A stretch of 31,474 nucleotides of DNA, taken from the NCBI GenBank assembly GCA_052035955.1, contig JBPOHD010000008.1, forward strand, positions 1 to 31,474, given 5' to 3'. Source of the stretch: JAEUNJ01 sp052035955. Its GTDB lineage: Bacteria > Pseudomonadota > Gammaproteobacteria > Burkholderiales > Rhodocyclaceae. How positions within the stretch are numbered: the first letter of the stretch is position 1; every line of letters begins with the position of its first letter. Shown piece after piece: positions 26,317 to 31,474 of the stretch. The translations under genes and the position numbers were made by a program. A model generated the notes under the pieces. It made no database searches. It had not been told where the DNA came from and worked only from the letters and a program-made list of their open reading frames with translations.

Positions 26317-27177
26317 TTGACCCGTCTCGCCCTCGCCCTGATGTGGCTGCTCCACTGGCTGCCGCTGCCCGCCCTGGCCGCCGCCGGCCGAGGGTTCGGC
26401 CGCCTGCTCTACTGGTTCGCCGGGGAGCGGCGGCACGTCACCCTGACCAACCTGCGCCTCTGCTTTCCCGACATGACGGAGGGCGAACGGCGGTCCCTGG
26501 CGCGGCGCCATTTCGAGGCCTTCGGCCGCAGCTTCCTGGAGCGCGGACTGCTCTGGTGGGCGCCGGCCGAGCGCATCCGCCGCCTGGTCCGGGTGGACGG
26601 CCTGGAGCACCTGAGCGGGGCCGACGACCGGCCGGTGATCCTCCTCGTCCCCCACTTCGTCGGCCTGGACATGGGCTGGACCCGGCTGACCCTGGAACTG
26701 TCCATGGTCAGCATCTACGCCAACCAGAAGAACCTGCTCTTCAACGCCGCCCTGCTCCGCGGGCGGACCCGGTTCGGCGATTCCCTGCTGCTTTCCCGCC
26801 AGGAGGGCACGCGGCCGGCGCTGCGGGCCATGAAGGCGGGCAAGCCCTTCTACTACCTGCCCGACATGGACTACGGCCAGCGCGACACCATCTTCGTGCC
26901 CTTCTTCGGCTTTCCGGCCGCCACCATCACCGGCCTGTCGCGCCTGGCCCGGATGTCGGGTGCCCTGGTCCTGCCGGTCGTCACGGCCATGGCGGACGGC
27001 GGCTATGTCGTGCGCATCGGGCCGGCGTGGGCCGATTTCCCCGGCACCGACATCGAGGGCGACACCCGCCGCATGAACGCCTCCATCGAGAAGGAGGTGC
27101 GCCGGTTGCCGGAGCAGTATTTCTGGCTCCACAAGCGTTTCAAGACCCGGCCGCCGGGGGAAAAGGGGGTCTATTGA
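26317..27177 (+). CDS. Lipid A biosynthesis-type acyltransferase (LpxL/HtrB family), second copy
   Basis: The 286-residue protein starts with a membrane segment (LALALMWLLHWLPLPALAAA), followed by RRHVTLTNLRLCFPDM, a firm LpxL-family marker. Its catalytic HX4D motif is HFVGLD, and YYLPDMDYGQRDTIFVPFFG and QYFWLHKRFKTRPPG are the later conserved blocks. TTG at 26317 is chosen because the conserved start region precedes the ATG at 26341 and a GGGGGG-type site from the repeat lies six bases upstream. It is closer to canonical LpxL than the first copy, and the two may add different secondary acyl chains. Confidence 0.9.
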   Translation: MTRLALALMWLLHWLPLPALAAAGRGFGRLLYWFAGERRHVTLTNLRLCFPDMTEGERRSLARRHFEAFGRSFLERGLLWWAPAERIRRLVRVDGLEHLSGADDRPVILLVPHFVGLDMGWTRLTLELSMVSIYANQKNLLFNAALLRGRTRFGDSLLLSRQEGTRPALRAMKAGKPFYYLPDMDYGQRDTIFVPFFGFPAATITGLSRLARMSGALVLPVVTAMADGGYVVRIGPAWADFPGTDIEGDTRRMNASIEKEVRRLPEQYFWLHKRFKTRPPGEKGVY

Positions 27178-27225
27178 GGCGCCTATCCCGGCTTCCGCCC
27201 CCCACCCCTGCGCTACCATAGCCCG

Positions 27226-27645
27226 ATGTTCAGGAACCCCCCCGCCTCGGCGATCCGGGAACTGCTGGCCGAGGTGCGCAGCATTGCCGTGGTCGGCTTC
27301 TCTCCCAAGCCGGAACGGCCCAGCCACCGCATCGGGCGGGCGCTCCAGGGTTTCGGCTACCGGGTGATCCCGGTCCATCCGGCCCTCGCCGAGGGCCTCG
27401 GCGAGAAGGCCTACCGGCGCCTGCGCGACCTGCCCGAGGCCCCCGACCTGGTGGACGTGTTCCGGGCCTCGGAACACGTGGACGCGGTGGTGGACGACTG
27501 CCTCGCCATCGGCGCCCGGCGCCTGTGGCTGCAGGACGGGGTGGTGAACGAGGCGGCCGCCGAACGGGCCGCTGCCGCCGGCATCACCGTGATCATGGAC
27601 CGCTGCATCTGGCGCGACTACCGCGCCCTCATGGAAGACCGATGA
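27226..27645 (+). CDS. CoA-binding domain protein (YccU-like)
   Basis: A 139-residue single-domain protein of the CoA_binding_2 family. It opens IRELLAEVRSIAVVGFSPKP, a Rossmann fold start, then RPSHRIGRALQGFGYRVIPV, and has LWLQDGVVNEAA and VIMDRCIWRDY as later conserved blocks. The biochemical role is unsettled; binding of CoA or a similar nucleotide is expected. No clear ribosome binding site precedes the ATG at 27226, and a TACCAT lies only seven bases upstream. The stop overlaps the dapF ATG as ATGA. Confidence 0.9.
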   Translation: MFRNPPASAIRELLAEVRSIAVVGFSPKPERPSHRIGRALQGFGYRVIPVHPALAEGLGEKAYRRLRDLPEAPDLVDVFRASEHVDAVVDDCLAIGARRLWLQDGVVNEAAAERAAAAGITVIMDRCIWRDYRALMEDR

Positions 27646-28484
27646 AAGTACGCTTCACGAAAATGCATGGCCTGGGCAACGACTTCGTCGTCTTCGACGC
27701 CGTGCGCCAGCCCTTCGTCCCCTCGCCGGGCCAGGCCAAGTTCATCGCCGACCGCCATTTCGGCATCGGCTGCGACCAGATTCTCGTCGTCGAGGCGGCG
27801 GACGATCCCGACGTCGATTTCCGCTATCGCATCTTCAATGCCGACGGCGGCGAGGTCGAGCAGTGCGGCAACGGCGCCCGCTGCTTCGTCCGCTTCGTCC
27901 ACGAGCAGGGCCTCACCCACAAGCGCGAGATCCGCGTCGAGACCCGCAGCGGCCTCATCGTGCCCAGGCTGGAGAGCAACGGCGAGGTGACGGTGAACAT
28001 GGGCGTGCCCGGCTTCTCGCCGCGCGAGATCCCCTTCTCCAGTTCCTCCGAGGACGTGGTCCAGCCCCTGCATGTCAATAACGGCCGCGGCGAGCAGGCC
28101 TTCGACATCAGCGTCGTCTCCATGGGCAATCCCCACGCCGTGCAGGTGGTGGAGGACGTGGCCACCGCCCACGTGGAGCGCTGGGGGCCGCTGATCGAGT
28201 CCCATCCGCGCTTCCCCCGGCGCGTCAATGCCGGCTTCATGCAGGTCACGGACCGCCACGACATCCGCCTGCGAGTCTACGAACGGGGTGCCGGCGAGAC
28301 CCTGGCCTGCGGCACCGGCGCCTGCGCCGCCGTCGTCGCCGGCATCCGCCGCGGCCTCCTCGACAGCCCGGTGCGGGTGTCGACCCGCGGCGGCGACCTC
28401 TCCATCGCCTGGGATGGCCCGGGCACGCCCGTGATGATGACCGGCCCCGCCGTCACCGTCTTCGAGGGCGAGATCGACCTCTGA
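27642..28484 (+). CDS. dapF: Diaminopimelate epimerase
   Basis: The 280-residue enzyme carries the two active-site cysteines of DapF, C75 in EQCGNGARC and C223 in LACGTGACA. MHGLGNDFVVFD near the start and VSMGNPHAV are further family blocks. It interconverts LL- and meso-diaminopimelate for lysine and peptidoglycan synthesis in the cytoplasm. It is the usual length. The ATG overlaps the preceding stop. DUF484 and xerC follow, the conserved dapF-DUF484-xerC order of Proteobacteria. Confidence 0.97.
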   Translation: MKVRFTKMHGLGNDFVVFDAVRQPFVPSPGQAKFIADRHFGIGCDQILVVEAADDPDVDFRYRIFNADGGEVEQCGNGARCFVRFVHEQGLTHKREIRVETRSGLIVPRLESNGEVTVNMGVPGFSPREIPFSSSSEDVVQPLHVNNGRGEQAFDISVVSMGNPHAVQVVEDVATAHVERWGPLIESHPRFPRRVNAGFMQVTDRHDIRLRVYERGAGETLACGTGACAAVVAGIRRGLLDSPVRVSTRGGDLSIAWDGPGTPVMMTGPAVTVFEGEIDL

Positions 28485-28507
28485 ATCCTGCCGATGAGAA
28501 ACGAGCC

Positions 28508-29152
28508 ATGAAACCCGACGACGTCGCCCGCTACCTGCAAGGCCACCCCGAGTTCTTCGAGCAGTACGCCGAACTCCTCTCCCAGCTCCACATCCCCAGC
28601 CCCCACGGCGGCCGGGCCGTCTCCATCACCGAGCGGCAGATCGGCACCCTGCGCGAGAAGGTGCGCGAGCTGGAGGGCAAGCTGGGCGAGCTGATCCGCT
28701 TCGGCGAGGAGAACGACGCCATCGGCGAGAAGGTGCACCGGATGGCCGTGGCGCTCCTCGCCGCCACCGACGGCCCATCCGTCCTGCACATCCTCCACGA
28801 CCACCTGGTCGGCGCCTTCGCCGTGCCCCACGTGGCCATGCGGCTCTGGGGGCTGGAGGGCGAAGGGGCGGAGTTCGACGCCGTCGCCGACACCGTGCAG
28901 GCCCTGGCCATCGGCCTCGACCGGCCCTACTGCGGTTCCGCGGCCGGGCAGGAAGCGGCCGCCTGGTTCGGCGAGGCCGGCAACCACCTGCGCTCCATGG
29001 CCCAGATCCCGCTGCGCGGCGGCGGCGATACCTTCGGGCTGCTGGTCCTGGCCAGCGAGGAGCCCCACCGCTTCTACGCCGGGATGGGCACCCTCTACCT
29101 GGAACGCATCGGCGAGATCGCCGCCGCCGCCCTGGCCGGCGCCTCCGACTGA
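28508..29152 (+). CDS. DUF484 family protein
   Basis: A 214-residue protein with the family opening VARYLQGHPEFFEQYAELLS and then LHIPSPHGGRAVSITERQ. A coiled-coil stretch follows (about 45-75), then a GAF-like C-terminal domain. The function is unknown. Constant linkage to xerC suggests a role with recombination or cell division. Its stop shares one base with the xerC ATG. Confidence 0.92.
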   Translation: MKPDDVARYLQGHPEFFEQYAELLSQLHIPSPHGGRAVSITERQIGTLREKVRELEGKLGELIRFGEENDAIGEKVHRMAVALLAATDGPSVLHILHDHLVGAFAVPHVAMRLWGLEGEGAEFDAVADTVQALAIGLDRPYCGSAAGQEAAAWFGEAGNHLRSMAQIPLRGGGDTFGLLVLASEEPHRFYAGMGTLYLERIGEIAAAALAGASD

Positions 29153-30060
29153 TGACCGGCGGGGCCGCCGACCGGGATGCGCCGGCGGCCTTCCTGGCCG
29201 AGCTGGAGCACCAGCGCCGGGCCAGCCCCCACACCCTCGCCGCCTACGGCCGCGACCTGGCCACCCTCGGCGCCCTGGCCGGGGCCGCCGGGGCCGGCGA
29301 CCTGGCGGACCTTCCCCCCGCCCAGCTGCGCCGCTTCGCCATGCAGCTCCACGGCAGGGGCCTGGCCGCCGCCTCGGTCGCCCGGGTGCTTTCCGCCTGG
29401 CGCAGCTATTACCGCTGGCTTTCCCGCCGCGGCCGGATCGCCGTCGACCCCTGCCAGGGGCTGCGGGCGCCGAAGCGTCCGCGCACCCTGCCCAAGGCCC
29501 TCTCGGTGGACCAGGCCCAGGCCCTGCTCGACGGGGAAGCCGGGGACGAGCTCGAACTGCGCGACAAGGCCATGGCCGAGCTGTTCTATTCCTCCGGCCT
29601 GCGCCTGGCCGAACTGGCCGGCCTCGACCTGGGCGGCGGCCTCGACCTCGCCGAGGGGGAAGTGACCGTCACCGGCAAGCGCAGCAAGACGCGGGTCGTC
29701 CCCCTGGGGGAGAAGGCGGCGCTGGCCCTGCGCGCCTGGCTCGCCCAGCGCCCAACCCTGGCTGCCGAGGGGGAAGCCGCCCTCTTCGTCAGCCGCCGGG
29801 GCACCCGGCTGTCCATGCGCATGATCGAACGACGGCTGGAACGCTGGGCCGCCAAACAGGGGCTGGGCCTCCACGTTCATCCCCACATGCTGCGCCACTC
29901 CTTCGCCTCCCACGTCCTCCAGTCCAGCGGCGACCTGCGCGCCGTGCAGGACATGCTGGGCCACGCCAGCATCGCCACGACCCAGGTGTATACGCATCTG
30001 GACTTCCAGCACCTGGCGAAGGTGTACGACGCGGCCCACCCGCGGGCGAAGAAGAAGTGA
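29152..30060 (+). CDS. xerC: Site-specific tyrosine recombinase XerC
   Basis: The 302-residue recombinase has an N-terminal SAM-like DNA-binding domain (about 10-95) and a catalytic domain with the full tyrosine-recombinase set: R151 in SSGLRLAEL, H245 and R248 in HMLRHSF, H271 in LGHAS and the nucleophile Y280 in TTQVYTHL. With XerD it resolves chromosome dimers at dif. The dapF-DUF484-xerC context shows it is the housekeeping enzyme and not a phage integrase. A CACAGAGG-type repeat follows its stop. Confidence 0.96.
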   Translation: MTGGAADRDAPAAFLAELEHQRRASPHTLAAYGRDLATLGALAGAAGAGDLADLPPAQLRRFAMQLHGRGLAAASVARVLSAWRSYYRWLSRRGRIAVDPCQGLRAPKRPRTLPKALSVDQAQALLDGEAGDELELRDKAMAELFYSSGLRLAELAGLDLGGGLDLAEGEVTVTGKRSKTRVVPLGEKAALALRAWLAQRPTLAAEGEAALFVSRRGTRLSMRMIERRLERWAAKQGLGLHVHPHMLRHSFASHVLQSSGDLRAVQDMLGHASIATTQVYTHLDFQHLAKVYDAAHPRAKKK

Positions 30061-30076
30061 ACCCGGGAAATGCATT

Positions 30077-30220
30077 TTCACCACAGAGGTCACAGAGGTC
30101 ACAGAGGAGAACCAGAGACCTGCAGGAATCGAGGCGCATACCCGGTCGGTGATCCGGACGCGATCCGCAAGGACTTGATGTTTTTCCCTTCTCCGCGCCT
30201 CTGCGTCCCCGCGGTGAAGT
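30077..30220. repeat. Paired inverted repeat, CACAGAGG family, element 5
   Basis: The left arm (30077-30110) starts TTCACCACAGAGGTCACAGA with exact 9-nt steps. The right arm (30187-30219) reads CTCCGCGCCTCTGCGTCCCC and ends GCGGTGAAG. It lies between xerC and the GFA-family gene, about 16-25 kb from the other copies. Confidence 0.82.
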
Positions 30221-30292
30221 TCCTGGTGTAAGCCGGATTCGTCTCCGGCGGCGGCGCGAAGGGCTGTCGGCGCGCAAGGAACGGGAGGTGCC

Positions 30293-30706
30293 ATGACCGA
30301 TGCAATCCACGAAGGCGGCTGCCTCTGCGGCGCCGTCCGTTACCGCGCCACGGGGCAGCCCGCCCTGGTCCAGGCCTGCCATTGCAGAAGCTGCCAGCGG
30401 CGCACCGGCTCTGCCTTCGCCCTGATCGCCGCCTTCAAGGCCGGGCAGGTGGAGATGCTCGGCGCCGCCCCGGCCGCCTATGAGCACCGGTCCGACGAAA
30501 GCGGGCGCTGGGTGCGCAACCACTTCTGCGGCCGCTGCGGCACCACCGTGCTGATCACCCTGGAACGCAACCCCGGCGTCAGCGTCCTGGCCGGCGGAAC
30601 CTTCGACGATCCCCGCTGGCTGAAGCCGACGCGGCACATCTGGACCCGGTCGCGGCACGAGTGGGTCGGGTTGCCGGCGGATGCGGAGGTGAGGGAGCGG
30701 GGGTAG
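30293..30706 (+). CDS. GFA family zinc-binding protein (CENP-V/glutathione-dependent formaldehyde-activating fold)
   Basis: A 137-residue protein with the GFA zinc-ligand pattern: GGCLCGAVRY, then ACHCRSCQRRTG, then HFCGRCGTT. The family binds zinc through these cysteines and includes a proposed glutathione-formaldehyde enzyme, but most members have no proven activity. GGGAGG precedes the ATG at 30293 at good spacing. It stands alone between a repeat element and hsdM. Confidence 0.92.
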   Translation: MTDAIHEGGCLCGAVRYRATGQPALVQACHCRSCQRRTGSAFALIAAFKAGQVEMLGAAPAAYEHRSDESGRWVRNHFCGRCGTTVLITLERNPGVSVLAGGTFDDPRWLKPTRHIWTRSRHEWVGLPADAEVRERG

Positions 30707-30906
30707 GGTGGAGGGCGATCGCGGCTTGGGGCTGCCGACCCTTCTGATCGCCCCAGACAGGGCAATGCTGCCCGCTTTGCTATAGTCTGCAATCGGCATA
30801 AAGCCGCTCTTCAGGGTTACCCTTCGGATTGGGTCATGGCATTAAGCTCGAACTGCTCACCATGTCCCAATGAGAAGATCGACAGACAAAAAAGGGTCAA
30901 GGACTG
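30707..30906 (+). promoter_or_regulatory. Region upstream of hsdM with a possible promoter
   Basis: TATAGT at 30781-30786 is a fair -10, but no good -35 lies 16-18 bases upstream. A small hairpin GGGCA-ATGC-TGCCC at about 30760-30773 overlaps the spacer. Base composition becomes visibly more AT-rich towards hsdM. No gene is supported here. Confidence 0.35.
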
Positions 30907-31474
30907 ATGGCAAGCAACAACGGTAAAGACAAATCCCTCGAATCCTGGATTTGGGATGCGGCCTGTTCCATCCGCGGCGCCAAGGACGCGCCGAAATACA
31001 AGGACTACATCCTCCCCCTCATCTTCACCAAGCGCCTCTGCGACGTCTTCGACGACGAGCTGAACCGCATCGCGAAGGAAGTCGGCTCGCGCAAGAAGGC
31101 CTTCCAGCTCGCCAAGGCCGACCACAAGCTCGTCCGCTTCTACCTGCCCCTGGTGCCGGGCGATCCCGAGCAGCCGGTCTGGTCCGTCATCCGCAAGCTT
31201 TCCGACAGGATCGGTGAAGGCGTCACCACCCACATGCGCGCCATCGCCCGGGAAAACCCGCTACTGCAGGGCATCATCGACCGCGTCGATTTCAACGCCA
31301 CCACCCACGGCCAGCGCGACCTCGACGACGACCGGCTCTCCAACCTGATCGAGGCCATCAGCACCAAGCGCCTCGGGCTCGACGACGTCGAGGCCGACAT
31401 CATCGGCAAGAGCTACGAATACCTGATCCGCAAGTTCGCCGAAGGCGGCGGCCAGAGCGCCGGCGAGTTCTACA
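30907..31474 (+). CDS. hsdM: Type I restriction-modification methyltransferase subunit HsdM, 5' part
   Basis: The ATG at 30907, with AAGGA just upstream, opens a frame of 189 codons that runs off the window. The start, SLESWIWDAACSIRGAKDAP, followed by KYKDYILPLIFTKRLCDVFD, is the standard N-terminal helical domain of HsdM. GKSYEYLIRKFAEGGGQSAG near the end introduces the N6-adenine methyltransferase domain, whose catalytic NPPF-type motif lies beyond the edge. HsdM modifies host DNA together with HsdS and HsdR, expected downstream. Codon choice is slightly less GC-extreme than in neighbours, suggesting an accessory insert. Confidence 0.93.
   Translation, partial: MASNNGKDKSLESWIWDAACSIRGAKDAPKYKDYILPLIFTKRLCDVFDDELNRIAKEVGSRKKAFQLAKADHKLVRFYLPLVPGDPEQPVWSVIRKLSDRIGEGVTTHMRAIARENPLLQGIIDRVDFNATTHGQRDLDDDRLSNLIEAISTKRLGLDDVEADIIGKSYEYLIRKFAEGGGQSAGEFY

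Noticed and set aside
29152..30060. Phage or element integrase
   Set aside because: The dapF-DUF484-xerC context and length show the housekeeping XerC.

Overview
The window is GC-rich chromosomal DNA from a betaproteobacterium. Gene content and order (ahcY-holin-like-tlyA-metF; metK divergent from lipid A acyltransferase genes followed by dapF-DUF484-xerC; aromatic CoA-thioester metabolism) suggest the Rhodocyclaceae (Thauera/Azoarcus/Aromatoleum/Dechloromonas-like). This placement rests on gene order and protein resemblance only, not on a search.

Layout. 1-2181 (+): the 3' end of a benzoate-CoA-ligase-type gene, a neutral zinc metallopeptidase and an EamA transporter. 2387-14542 (-): a ten-gene catabolic unit, read livH, livM-livG fusion, livF, substrate-binding protein, feruloyl-CoA synthase, enoyl-CoA hydratase, thiolase, SDR 3-hydroxyacyl-CoA dehydrogenase, hotdog thioesterase, acyl-CoA dehydrogenase. 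A divergent MarR gene follows at 14790-15242. Together they look like a complete import, CoA-activation and beta-oxidation route that shortens phenylpropanoid (hydroxycinnamate or dihydrocinnamate) side chains to benzoyl-CoA-type products. One 27-bp palindrome between livH and marR carries the -35 boxes of both divergent promoters, so one MarR dimer could control both directions.

15314-18923 (-): the methyl-cycle operon ahcY, holin-like membrane protein, tlyA, metF. It is preceded by a clear S-adenosylhomocysteine (SAH) riboswitch, whose 5' half and whose TATAAT promoter element lie inside the 3' end of the upstream PAS-GGDEF-EAL gene. 20893-21878 (+): a small secreted protein and an Sco-type copper chaperone. 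21896-23116 (-): an HD-GYP protein. 23117-23734: a 618-bp non-coding stretch with hairpins and three tandem units, each repeating the 3' end of metK. metK (-) follows. 25197-30060 (+): two lipid A-type acyltransferases, a CoA-binding protein, dapF, DUF484 and xerC. 30293-30706 (+): a GFA-family zinc protein. 30907 to the edge (+): the start of a type I restriction-modification hsdM gene, probably the beginning of an accessory locus.

Two families of intergenic repeats stand out. Five paired inverted elements with a 9-nt internal period (CACAGAGG type) occur at 2190, 4203, 4741, 5651 and 30077; four of them lie in or just beyond successive intergenic gaps of the catabolic unit. G/C-run hairpin elements lie between livG and livF and between the two acyltransferase genes, and seem to provide the ribosome binding sites of the genes beyond them. 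The best candidates for follow-up are the riboswitch nested in a coding end, the metK-tail triplication and the operon-embedded inverted repeats.
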